Shown: positions 25,501-35,200 of the stretch, one piece after another
Layout: each line of letters starts with the position of its first letter
Position numbering within the stretch: position 1 is the first letter of the stretch
Assembly: GCF_000002985.6 (NCBI RefSeq)
Contig: NC_003281.10
Location: forward strand, 11,160,001 to 11,224,000
Source: Caenorhabditis elegans
Lineage: Eukaryota > Nematoda > Chromadorea > Rhabditida > Rhabditidae
Direction: 5' to 3'
DNA length: 64,000 nucleotides
Notes under the pieces: model-generated
Told to the model about the DNA's origin: nothing
What the model saw: the letters and a program-made list of their open reading frames with translations, nothing else
Databases searched by the model: none
Made by a program: the position numbers and the translations under genes

Positions 25501-28500
25501 CATTGGATTGGCTGCCCTTTCTGTTTTCCCGCCGAGTCATCATCATCATCACTCGTCCCTCGCCGCCGCCGCCATGCATAAACATTTCGGCCAAGACACG
25601 CGTGCTTCTGCTCTTGCTCTTTCTCTCTCGCATTTCTTCATTTTTTCAGGCGCCGCCGCCGTCGCTGCTCCCTCCGGCTCTCTCGTTCGCAACGTGTGTG
25701 GCGTAGTGTCCTGGTGGTCGGCGCCGCGGCGCCGAGACGACAACACTCTTCCAGAGAAAATAGTGTGGCACTTGGAGAAGGACGAGAAAAGAGATCAACG
25801 AAGCACTGAATATATGATTAGGAAGGAAGAGTGCGAGAGACGAGACGAGTAGGCGCAGAAGAGTACACGGCGCTGTCGCCAGAGTCGCCCTCCGGAACAA
25901 GTAGGCCTCCATGGTCGGTCGCCGCGCCCGCCAACGCCTTCTGATGCTTCTGCTGCTGCGTTTTCCAGGGCGATGATGAGAAGCTGACGGGGAGGGCCGC
26001 CGCGTGTGTGAGTGAGCCACAAATGCTTCAGTGCCCTTTTTTTGCACTTTTAAGTTTCTGCTCCGTTTCTCGACCGGGCCGGCTCACTATCTATCTCTGA
26101 TGACGGAGAAAAAGACGGGCGGTGATTGGAGACATACACACCGTCGAAAAATGATAAGTGAGGTCTACGGTAAGCTAGCAGGCAAGCCTGGGTTCTTAGA
26201 ATCTAGAGAATCGGAGAAATTTTTGGAGCCGTGGTCAGGGACTCAGGATTCAAGATTTATAGGGCTCGCGCCGTAATCTCATAAGGGTCGAAGTCTAGAC
26301 TCTTTGGTTTAGGCTCAAAGCACTAGTCTTGTCTAGTCTAGTCTAGCACTAGGCTCTTTCTCAGACTTCCGAGGGCCCTATGCTCTGGGCTTAAAGAACT
26401 TGTAACTTCAGGCTTCAGACTTAAACTTCGGATTCGAACTTTCGATCCCAAAGTCTTTATCCAATCTTCAGAACCTTCAGAGCTCCAGATCCTATATTCT
26501 AGGCTTTTGTAGGCCTAGAAGCCCCTAACTCCAAAAAAACAATCGTCACAACTAATCAGAAGCGAAATAACAAGAGGAAAAGTTTACTCAACTTGAAATG
26601 AGGAACACTCTTGAACAAACAACTAAATCAGCAAGGTGTGAGCCGTGAAACAAAATTATGGGGTTTTCTTCACATTTTCGCTTTCAGCCGCCTGCGCAAA
26701 GTCACGCCCACACTGTTCGAAGAAGAAGAAGAACAGCTGAAAGTAGCAATGTGTTCGGTTTTTCAAGATTTCATGTTCAAGTGGTGAGCTTCAACAACTA
26801 CCGTAGCCAATAAATTCTTCAAGGAAAAGAATAACAAACTAGGAGGAGCAAAAAGAGGACGGGGAAACTCTAGATGTCCGTGCCTTCTGGGCGGTCCAGA
26901 ACGAATTCGTGTGTGTGTGTGTGTGTGTCGGAAAAAAAGAGAGAAAAAAGGAGCAAAAAGGGGAGAGAAAATATGAGAGAACGACGACGTGAGCAAAAAG
27001 AAGGAAGGAGCAGCTCAGCTTTTTTAGGCTCTCAGAGGTGGCAAATTTCAATCGAACCGGCTGTCAATTATTGACACCTGGTTCAGGCTGCAGTGACGTT
27101 CGGTTTTTTTTCGCCAAATATCTTTGGACGCCTTAGAAATATAGTTAAGCCTGTGCAGCTTGATCTTTTGCTTAAGCTCTAGATCAAGCTTCAGAAGAAG
27201 GCTCACCCCGGCGGAAAAGGGCCTCGCACACGCTCTAATCGATGAGAGGAGACTCTCTCCCTCCCTCTCAAACTTAAAAATCTGAAAGTGCTCTCTCTTC
27301 GAAAAGAGCTCCTGCTTCTGCTGCTCGGCCGAGTTTCTCATTAGAGCGAGCGCCTTTGCGCCGCGCGTTTTTGCACTCTAATTAGCATTTCCCTCCGCCG
27401 AGTTCTCCAATTTTTTTCCCATCGGTGGCGCTTGACAGTAATAGGTTTCGGCGGCGGCGGTGCCACGGAGGAAACTATAAAATAACTGATAAGAAGTTAG
27501 GAGACCGCCAATGGGAAAAGTGCGAATTCTTGGCTCCGCCTCCCCACTACAAATTGGCTAGGAGTAGTGAGCTCCGTGAAAAAAAAGCCGAAAAGAGAAA
27601 AGTACAAGCTGACCACTACAATTATGTTCAACTGTCTGCTATCGCATTGACGTGTTTGAGAGAAAAGTTCAGGGGCTCAGCTGATCCCACGTCTCCAGGG
27701 AGGTCGTATGAGTTGTACTTTTGAAAAGGTGAGGTGAGCCATCACAAGTCATCTAGAATTCTACCCGGAACTCTTAAACAGAAGCGAGGCTTTAGCTTCA
27801 TTCCGGCAAAAAAGAATTTCAAGTAGAAGCTGAGCTACCGAACTCCGAAGCTTGTAGATCCCTGCAAGGATCCTTGAGCTTCAGGAGTTATAGTGAACGC
27901 TTCTGATTCTAGAAGCCAATGATTCTAACCAGTTCGAATTCCAATAGAACTTCCTGTATGAAGGATCCCTAGGACCAACAAAGCCGAAAAATCCAGGATT
28001 CTTCCAAGGATCGAGAGCTACGTTCAGAACAGAAAGATCCCAAGGACATTCCGGAGGACTTGCTGGAGAATCGGATCAGAGACAAGATCTTAAGATCTCG
28101 AGAAGGATCCCAAGGATCCTTAGGATTCATCTCAGCACAGCTTGACAAAGAAAAAATACTCCTTTTCGCTCACCTTGTGTGTAATACCAGCTCATCAGGC
28201 CCATAATCATGTCCGCATTATTGTCGTCCATCAGCTTCTCCTACCGCACAACTCGTTAAAAAACTGTCGTGCCAATCATGTATATGGGTTATCAGTGATT
28301 GGTGAAGGGTACTACCCGAGAGGCGAGGCTGGCGAGGAGGAGGCGAAAATTGATAAGCGTGCCGGGTGGCCGTGCTCCTCCTCTTCTTTCCCCCCAAAAA
28401 ATCTCTTTTCAAATTTCGGTTTCCCTCCCAATGTGTAATCGGCGGGGGTCGTACCGTATACCGCCATGGCAGAAACAGAGAAAAATTGAAGGAAAAAAAA

Positions 28501-31500
28501 TCAACTTTCACTTTCATTCTCGCTATGGCAACACACACGGCAAAAGGGAAATGAGAGAGAAGAAGTTAACCAGGTTCCGGGTGACTGGTTACAGTCCATC
28601 AATCGCCAGGAGACTTGGCGAGGGAAACTGGTTTTATTTGATGAAAACCAAAACTTAAAGAGAGAGAGAGAGAGAGAGATAGATCACAATCGATTGCTCC
28701 GGTGAGATGTTTGATTAGGAGAACCCTTACACTGTAACACCACCCGGCGTCGTCGTCCGTCTTCTTCGGAAGAAAAAAATTCAGAAAAAGTCGCCCCGAT
28801 CCACTTTCTTATCTCCAGGGTTTGTGTCTGAACCTTTTTTTGTGAAACGAAGAGACTACTGATGTGAAAGGTTACACTGGGCAGAAGAATCCCGGGCGGT
28901 ACCAAATGTTGCCACTGTTTCAGCTGGAAAAAACGCAGGCCATTTCTTCATTTTTTGGGCTTTGTCGTCTATTTTCTCGTAGAAAACTTAGGATTTGCCG
29001 AAATTTGATAATTTGATTTTATAAATTACAAATTTTCGTTTCGGTGGACATTTGGAAATGTCCAAACTCAAATAAATTCCTAAATTCCAAAAAAATCGAC
29101 GATTTTCCGGAAAACTATAGAAAATCAGTGTAATTTTAAGGATTTCACTGGATTTTTCTCAGCTTCCATAAGGAAACGTGGAAAAGTTGACCCATAAGTC
29201 TGATCTTTCGGATTCTAAGCTACGGCTTTCCTGGGCCTTCTAGATTCCCAGCTGCACCTCCTTCAAGAGAACATAGCTTTTAAGACTCTGAGCTACAGTA
29301 CTCCTGTCAAGAACAATTCTGAGCTACAGTACTCCTGTCAAGAACAGTTCTGAGCTACAGTACTCCTGTCAAGAACGATTCTGAGCTACAGTGCCCCTGC
29401 CAAGAGCGATTCTGAGCTACAGTACTCCTGTCAAGAACAATTCTGAGCTACAGTACTCCTGTCAAGAACAGTTCTGAGCTACAGTACTCCTGTCAAGAAC
29501 GATTCTGAGCTACAGTGCCCCTGCCAAGAACAATTCTGAGCTACAGTACCCCTGCCAAGAGCGATTCTGAGCTACAGTACTTCTGTCAAGAGCGATTCTG
29601 AGCTACAGTACTCCTGTCAAGAGCGATTTTGGGCTACAGTACCCCCGGTGCCAAGAGCGATTCTGAGCTACAGTACCTCCAGGAGCCAGAATTCTGAGCT
29701 ACAGTATCCCGACCAGGAATGTGCGGCAAATTTGCCGAATTTGCCGTTTGCCGAGCTCGGCAAATTTCAAAAAAGTACATTTGCAGAATTTTCCGAGCTC
29801 GGCAAATTTCGAAATTTGCCGCACACGTCAAAAAATTGAGAGTGCAATTTTGACTAAGACCATTGATTTTTTCGCCAAAAATTTAGTAAAATGACACAAA
29901 ATTGAGTTATTTTGATGCTTAAGCAGACAGACTACACGGAACTTATTCAGAAACCAGATGAGTGTTAAGAATTCAGTAGTTTTGGTGCTCAAAAAAACAT
30001 CAAAAAGTATAAAATTATTCCGAGTTTGTTAAGCACGGCAAATTTGCCGAATTTGCCGTGCTCGGCAAATATTGAAAAAAGAGATTTGCCGAATTTGCCG
30101 AGCTCGGCAAATTTTGAGATTTGCCGCACACCCCTGATCCCGACCAGCCCTCAAATTCCGCAACTTTTCTCTCCCATTAAAAGTTGCCCAATTCTCCTTA
30201 TCTCTCCGTGTGTCCATTTTCTACAGTACCCCCCGCTAGGAAACCAATCGACGAGAAATTTGATAATGGGCGGTTTATAAACAATTTGGATGAAATGATG
30301 ATGGGAAAAAAATTGAGAGTAGAGGTTTCTAAAATGAATTGTAAACTAAACAAAGTCTGGGGGCACCCGAAGGGGTAGAAGAGAGCATCATCAGAAGCTC
30401 GCCTAGGCTCAAGTAGAACAGGCAATCAATCAAGCTCTTCTTCTCCCTGTGTGTGTGTGTGTGCTCTAAGACAGCATATCACCAAAATGTGCAGCACAAA
30501 AAAAAACGAAGGAACATTTCTCATTTTTCGCCCTCTTGATGATACTCATGGACCCTCCGGGAGGCGACAACACACACAGATAGAAATCACTTCGGCGAAC
30601 AGGCGTCCTCTCAGGCGACCTCATGTTTCGGCGGCGGAGCTCGGTGAGACATATAAAACACACGTGTCACTGGTGATAATGGAATTTCGGGGGGCCTGAG
30701 CACCCTATTTAATGGGGGTACTTAGTGAGTCGGGGGGTGGAGAAGTTATTGGTAAAACCACAGATTTTCGTCAGAGAGGAGTACACAGGTGCTTCGAGAT
30801 TCGGGAAGACTTCGTGAGCGACAAATTTAAAATTTTCCTTAAAAATGGTGCAAATCCAAAGAAAAGTCGAGTTTTTCGAAATTCCAGCTTGTCCAAGAGG
30901 AGTACACGAAGAGAACTGTCGGATAAATTGTTGTAAAAATGGTTTTTCGAGCTATTTTCTACAAATTTCAGCGACTGAACACCTAGAAGTCATTGAAAAA
31001 TCTCAAAAATACGAATTTCAAAAAACTGTCTTGTCCGAGAGGAGTACACAGCAATACGTATTGGAGGAGTGACGTGATGATGCGATTTTGACGATGCTGA
31101 TATTCGTATAGATCTTTTGGAAGCATTTTTGAGCAAAATCCGCAAAAAATTGGAAAATTCCTACATTTCCAAAAATTCGACTTTTCCGAGAGGAGTACAC
31201 AATGCAAAATGGTCAAAAATTCATTTTTGAGCAATTTTCAAGCTTCTGGTGCACTTTACAAAAGTTAGAATAACGAAAATTCTACGAAAAATCGAAAAAT
31301 CTCCAGATTTTCAAATTTTGGCAAAATTGACTTGTCCGAGAGGAGTACAAAAAGCTAAAATCTGGAAAATTATGAAAATTCCCTGATTTGGAGCTAACAG
31401 CATGTTTTCATCGCATTTTCCCATCATTTCAAGCTATTTAAATTGCGAAAAATTGAAAAAATCTCCAGATTTTCAAATTTCGCAGAATTGACTTGTCCGA

Positions 31501-34500
31501 GAGGAGTACAAAATGGGGAAATGAAGAAAAAGTGGATTTTTCGGATTTTTCCAGCAAATTTCATGCTCACGGTGTACTTTTCCTACTCTATGATAATAAA
31601 AATGGAGGATTACAGAAAATTTAAAATTAATTTTTTTTTTCTCAAAAAAAAAAAAAATGTTTTTCAAGCTAAAAGTTCCGATGTACTTTAGCTACTTCTC
31701 ACAAAAGTGACCCTATAATTTCACGCATTTTTTCTTTTTTTTTTCTCCCATGAGCCCTAGAATTATCAAACACAGATATATATATTTTCTGAGAAAAAAA
31801 GAAAAAAAACTGACCTGAAGCTTCTGCCGGTGGGCTCAGCTGCAGAGGATTGCTCAAAGTTTGATGTGACGGGGGAACTGAGCTTTGAATGAAATTACTT
31901 GTTGCCGAGCCGAGTCCGTTTTTTGATGGATCTGCAAAAAAAAAGTGGTGAAAAATGGAAATTTTTGCCGATTTGCCGAAAATTTTAAATTCCTGTAATT
32001 TTCCGATTTGCCAGAAATTTTAAGTTCCGAAAACTTGCCGGATTTTTCAACTTCCGGCAATTTTCCGATTTGCCGGAAATTTCGAATTCCGGCAATTTTC
32101 TGATTTGCCGGAAATTTTTAAATTCCGGCAATTTTCCGATTTGCCGGAAATGTTCAACTCTGCCAATTTCACCCGATTTGCCTGAAATCCTCAATTCCGC
32201 CAATTTGCCGGAAATTTCAACTTTCGGCAATTTTCCGATTTGCCGGAAATTCCAAATTCTGGCGATTTGCCGAATTGCCGGAAATTCCAAATTCTGGCGA
32301 TTTGCCGAATTGCCGGAAATTCCAAATTCTGCCGATTTGCCGGAAATGTTCAACTCTGCCAATTTCACCCGATTTGCCTGAAATCCTCAATTCCGCAAAT
32401 TTGCCGGAAATTTCAACTTTCGGCAATTTTCCGATTTGCCGGAAACTCCAAATTCTGGCGATTTGCCGAATTGCCGGAAATTCCAAATTCTGGCGATTTG
32501 CCGAATTGCCGGAAATTCCAAATTCTGCCAATTTGTCGATCTGCCGGAAATTTTAAATTCCGGCAACTTTCCAATTTGCAGGAAATTTCAATTTCCGATT
32601 TTCCGGAAATTTCAAATTTCAGCAACTCGCTGATTTGCCGGAAATTTTAAATTCCGGCAATTTTCCAATTTGCCGGAAATTTTTTAATTCGGTTTGCCGA
32701 GCCATTTTTGCCCAAAAATTACAAAAATTTTTGAAAAAAGGCGGTGTCTAGAGTCGAAAATCGCCCGTTTTTTTAAATTCAAAAATTTTTTCTAATAAAT
32801 GTATATTTATAAATTGTGGAATTTTCTATTTTCTGTGGAATTTTTTGGTCTAAAACTGAATAATTTCTCTAGAAAAGCTGAAAACGGGTGGTCCATCCGA
32901 CTCCATCGGGCGATTTTCAAAGAAAAAATGTGGGTGCAAATGCGCTCTAATGCGAATTTCTTCCGCATTTTTTTTCGTTAAAACTATTCAAATTGCCGCC
33001 GAATCGCGCGGTCATTCTCAACGGAGCGCGATTTCCCGTACCATTTTCGGTTTTCACGTCGCCACCACCAGGTTGTTTGTCCTCCGAACCCATTTGCTTG
33101 GCCTGGAAAATTGTAAAAATTGATTTAAAAAATTCATGAGAAAATCCAGAAAGGGCCCAAAATTTTAGGGAATTTCTAGATAAAATCCCCTAAAAAATGA
33201 GCTTCTGACTGAAAAAATCCATATTTTTTTGCATTTTCAGGGCGTGCTAAGACCCAAATTATACTTTTCTGACCTCCTCATCAACCGCGGCGGGGGTGTG
33301 CTCGGCGGTGCCAGTGTAAGAGCAAAAGTGCACGAGAACTTCAAAATAATATGTATGTATTTTTATCGGAATTCTCTGTCTCTCGAATTTTGGATAGAAC
33401 AACTCCTTATCAGTCGAGCGGAAAAAAAAAACGACGTGGCAGGAGCAGCAACAGCGCCCAGCGAAAAAAAAGTAGTGGCGGAGCAGTGTTCGATGATCAG
33501 AGGAGCAGAAATATTCGGGCGGTCTAGACGAGGTAACGGTGGTGATATGAACCCGAAAAAGGAAATGAGAAACATGTAGAGCTGAGAAAATTGAGAAGAA
33601 GAAGAAGAAAAATATAAATTCTCACGGTTGGACAACCCAGAGACGAGAAAATCGACAAGTTTTTGGCGGGAAAATTTGGCGATTTTCGAGGGAAAATCGA
33701 TTTTTATATTTTTACAAGTGCTGTAAGAGTGTCTCATTTCGGCTTGATCTACGTTGATCTACAAAAAATGCGGGAAAAGAGACGCACACTTTTAAACTGA
33801 TTTTGCATGGTTAAGAACGTGTTATTTTTTTGGGCAAAAAATTCCCGCAATTTCGTAGATCAACAAAACGTGATGGGACAGTCTGGCACCACGTGTTTTT
33901 ATAGGACCGCAGAAAAAAGGTCCGGGGTGCCGCCGAAAAAATGTTCAATTTTCGGTCTGTTTTTTTTTTGAGCAAAATGAGCAAAATTTGAAAAAAAAAA
34001 CCGGCAGGCCTGATTCAGGGGTGCGGGGTACTTGCCGGAATTGCCGGAAATAATATTTTGGAAGTGTTTTTGAAATTAGACGCCTAGACATGCATTTTTT
34101 TGACCCGACTACAGAAAGCCCCATTTTTTTCAGATTTTTGTCGTTTTTCCTGGGTTTTTTAAAGGAATTTCTAGGAATTTCTCTTCCCCGGAGCCTGAGC
34201 CTAGGCCTAAGCCTATGCTAAAGCCTAAGCCTAAGCCTAATCCGTCGCCTAAGCCTAAGCCTTAGGCTGAGACTAAGCCTCAGCTTAAGCCTATGTTTAA
34301 GCCTGAGCCTAAGCTTAAGGTTAAGCTTAAACCTATGCCTAAAAGCCTAATCCTGAATCTAAGTTTAAGCCTAAAAGCCCAAGCCTAAGCCTAAGCCTAA
34401 GCCTGAGCTTAAGCATAAGCCTAAGCCTAATTATAAGCCTAAAAGCCTAAGCCTAAAACTGCGATTTTCAAGCTCAACATGTTGTCAAACTCGAATTTTT

Positions 34501-35063
34501 AAAATTTTTAAGTTTGAATTTAATTCTTTAATTCTGATTTAATTCTGAATAAGGCTAAATTTTTAAAATACAGTTAGGTTTGAAAAAAAAGCTTAAAAAG
34601 TGGGAAAATCAACAAAAAATTGAAATTTCGGACGTTTTCAGTTCAATTTTAAGCGAATTTCGGTGAATTTTTCCGGAAAACCACTCCTGGTACGTGAAAA
34701 TTCGATTTTTCTCAAATTTTTGTGATAAATCTGCTTTTTCGAAAAGTTTTTGTCTGAAAAATGTGCATTTTTCCAAAAATCTACGAATTTTGCGGTAGAG
34801 ATACCGGGATTTCGCTAGAAATGTTCGATTTTTATGGATTTTTTTTTCAGCTTCACAAACTTACACACTGATCGACAAGCTCCACCTTATTCCACCCATT
34901 TGCATTCTTTTTCTTCGAGAAGCTTCCACGACGTTGAGCCTCGACAACCGTATCGGGATCCTGGAGAGAATTGATTTTTAACGAATTTTTAATGTGAAAA
35001 TTGTAAAAATTAGTTTTTTAATTCAAAATTCCTCGAATTAACCTCAGTACTGGGGGCCATCAT
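12092..35063 (-). CDS. tra-1: TRA-1A, GLI-family zinc-finger master regulator of sex, 1110 residues
   Basis: TRA-1 is the last step of the C. elegans somatic sex pathway: active TRA-1 drives hermaphrodite fate by repressing male genes, and in males it is degraded through FEM proteins and CUL-2. Exons (minus): 35063-35043, 34960-34865, 33102-33042, 31931-31815, 23934-23714, 23191-23148, 23086-22978, 22497-22330, 21261-21097, 19341-19084, 17866-17804, 16200-15465, 15332-15267, 15189-14788, 13864-13548, 13162-12976, 12747-12599, 12244-12092. All phases agree and the sum is exactly 1110 codons, the known TRA-1A length. A basic [13 protein letters not shown] motif (residues 173-185) precedes five C2H2 fingers (first cysteines at 210, 246, 278, 308, 339; last histidine at 362). 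The [12 protein letters not shown] linkers are GLI-like. After residue 441 come Ala/Gln-rich, Pro/Ser-rich and acidic tracts; the end is PPPPPPP then KKPRHQF. The start is the MMAPSTE pair of ATGs, because it gives the known length. Confidence 0.97.
12809..12890. repeat. Degenerate telomere-type GCCTAA tract
   Basis: Repeated CCTAAG/CCTAGG hexamers (TTAGGC on the other strand) in a tra-1 intron. C. elegans telomeres are TTAGGC, so this is an interstitial telomere-like tract. Two larger ones lie at 34190-34455 and 47905-48145. Confidence 0.85.
13865..14787. other. tra-1 intron: extreme AT-rich TATA island
   Basis: From about 13930 to 14760 the sequence is almost only A and T, made of ATATA, ACTATA and TATACT words. 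It includes an inverted repeat of about 200 bp around 14490-14690 (GATCGTATATAATATCAGTG mirrored by CACTGATATTATATACGATC). No gene is seen. Confidence 0.75.
16201..17803. repeat. tra-1 intron: CTCCGCCC ladder plus a foldback element
   Basis: From 16231 to 17030 the motif AAGCTCCGCCCATTTCTTGGC or a close variant recurs about nine times, 80-150 bases apart, in otherwise AT-rich DNA. From 17033 to 17609 lies a near-perfect inverted repeat whose ends are AAAGGAGGACTAACGGTTCT and its complement, with a centre near 17320. No coding potential was seen. Confidence 0.85.
17867..19083. other. tra-1 intron, AT-rich, nothing recognised
   Basis: Long runs of A and T with repeated TTTTTCCACAAATTTC and CATCAAAAAATTAAC words. 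No inverted repeat, tandem array or exon could be supported. Confidence 0.5.
19342..21096. repeat. tra-1 intron: inverted repeat and CCGGCAAAT array
   Basis: About 19698-19993 is an inverted repeat (GAATGCGTATTGTGCAACAT mirrored by ATGTTGTGCAATACGCATTC), with ACTACAGTA words inside. From 20161 a module containing TCTAAAGAAAACGGGAAAAA leads into a dense array (20395-21060) of TTTCCGGCAAATCGGCAA-like units alternating with GGAATT. Protein-like open frames here are by-products of the repeat. Confidence 0.85.
21262..22329. repeat. tra-1 intron with 550-bp foldback element
   Basis: TTTAAAGGTGG at about 21401 is mirrored by CCACCTTTAAA ending near 21949. CCGAATTTCGTAATGAGACG and its near-complement lie inside, as do paired GCGGCACCGAGAAGTTGGAA arms. 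The rest is AT-rich. The retained-intron stop used by TRA-1B lies at the far right end. Confidence 0.8.
22300..35063 (-). CDS. tra-1: TRA-1B, short two-finger isoform by intron retention
   Basis: If the donor at 22329 (GTTGGT, weak) is not used, the frame runs on from the second zinc finger through VGFGGDNEI to a TGA at 22302-22300. That gives 279 shared residues plus nine, 288 in all. C. elegans is known to make a short tra-1 transcript whose product has only the first two fingers, and this read-through reproduces it. It keeps the N-terminal region and the GKRVGRPPG motif but lacks fingers 3-5, so GLI-type site binding is not expected. Its role remains unclear. Confidence 0.85.
22558..22690. 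repeat. (TA)n tract followed by a short CCGGCAAAT copy
   Basis: A run of alternating TA of about 30 bases is followed by GCGGCAAACGATGTTTTCCG and a partial copy of the same repeat seen at 20395-21060. It sits in the tra-1 intron just upstream of the finger-2 exon. Confidence 0.8.
23192..23713. repeat. tra-1 intron with diverged CCGGCAAAT repeats
   Basis: Repeated GGAAATTTCCGGCAAATCGG-like words between about 23210 and 23560, more diverged than the 20.4-21.0 kb block. No coding sequence. Confidence 0.75.
24035..24335 (-). CDS. tra-1: Candidate alternative first exon of tra-1
   Basis: An ATG at 24335 opens a 100-codon frame ([18 protein letters not shown]...) rich in Ser and acidic residues. 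It ends at a consensus donor TTT/GTAAGTT after 24035. The donor phase is 1, which fits the acceptor of the next tra-1 exon (23934) exactly, across an intron of only 100 bp, typical for this genome. Joining them replaces the first 98 residues of TRA-1A with 100 different ones and gives a 1112-residue protein with all five fingers. It lies inside the long intron 31814-23935. I infer an internal promoter; expression is not shown by sequence alone. Confidence 0.55.
24336..28940. promoter_or_regulatory. Possible internal promoter/regulatory block in the long tra-1 intron
   Basis: This part of the 8-kb intron is less AT-rich than its surroundings and has no foldback or CCGGCAAAT repeats. It holds purine-rich GAAGGATC/GATCAGAGGATC stretches (24340-24800, 27750-28130), GC-rich islands (GCCGCCGCCGCC near 25560 and around 25650-25990), a (GT)n tract near 26910 and a (GA)n tract at 28657-28678. 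It lies upstream of the candidate alternative first exon at 24335. The regulatory role is inference from composition and position. Confidence 0.35.
29289..29712. repeat. 31-bp minisatellite, about 13-14 copies
   Basis: The unit reads GAGCTACAGTACTCCTGTCA followed by AGAACRATTCT, with small substitutions between copies and a higher-order pattern in which a GTGCCCCTGCC variant recurs. It lies in the long tra-1 intron. Confidence 0.92.
29715..30140. repeat. Two TTTGCCGAGCTCGGCAAA repeat copies
   Basis: Both blocks (29720-29825 and 30030-30135) share GTGCGGCAAATTTGCCGAAT-like cores and palindromic GAGCTCGG. A further diverged copy lies at 42565-42815 beyond tra-1. The ends read TTTGCCGCACACCCCTG. 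Confidence 0.8.
30775..31510. repeat. Ladder of six GAGAGGAGTACAC motifs
   Basis: CTTGTCCGAGAGGAGTACAC or a close variant occurs near 30775, 30889, 31026, 31183, 31330 and 31491, spaced roughly 115-160 bases, with diverged sequence between. It is in the long tra-1 intron just 5' of the exon at 31815-31931. Confidence 0.88.
31950..32710. repeat. CCGGCAAAT-family array in tra-1 intron
   Basis: Dense units of TTCCGGCAATTTTCCGATTTGCCGGAAATT type, opposite in orientation to the 20.4-21.0 kb block. It includes a larger duplicated segment (about 32145-32235 and 32345-32430 share CAACTCTGCCAATTTCACCC). It lies between the exons at 31931 and 33042. Confidence 0.9.
33103..34864. repeat. tra-1 intron: foldback copy and telomere-type tract
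   Basis: A diverged copy of the GATCTACAAAAAATGCGGG foldback lies at 33717-33895. From 34190 to 34455 is a long degenerate run of CCTAAG hexamers (TTAGGC on the other strand). The segment 33290-33560 is non-repetitive and moderately GC-rich, with no supported exon. Confidence 0.8.
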
Positions 35064-35200
35064 GCCGCCGTTTTCGTTGTTTTTGATTTCCTGTTGAATT
35101 TGGAGAGTTGCGTTGAAAATTGCTTGACGCGGGGGCTCTTGATGCTCCAAATAGTGTTGATTATTTAGAAGATGACGTGGCGAGCCTCCTGGCACATTCT
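35043..35200 (-). CDS. tra-1: First visible tra-1 coding exon with open upstream frame
   Basis: The exon is bounded by a strong acceptor (TTTTTTTTGCAG ending at 35201) and the GAG/GTTAAT donor at 35043. The two adjacent ATGs at 35063-35058 give the accepted start. The 45 codons between acceptor and ATG are open in the same frame and protein-like (HYLEHQEPPRQAIFNATLQI, then QQEIKNNENGG). The acceptor could take a spliced leader, making this 5' UTR, or could join an upstream phase-1 exon and lengthen the protein. Confidence 0.6.
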
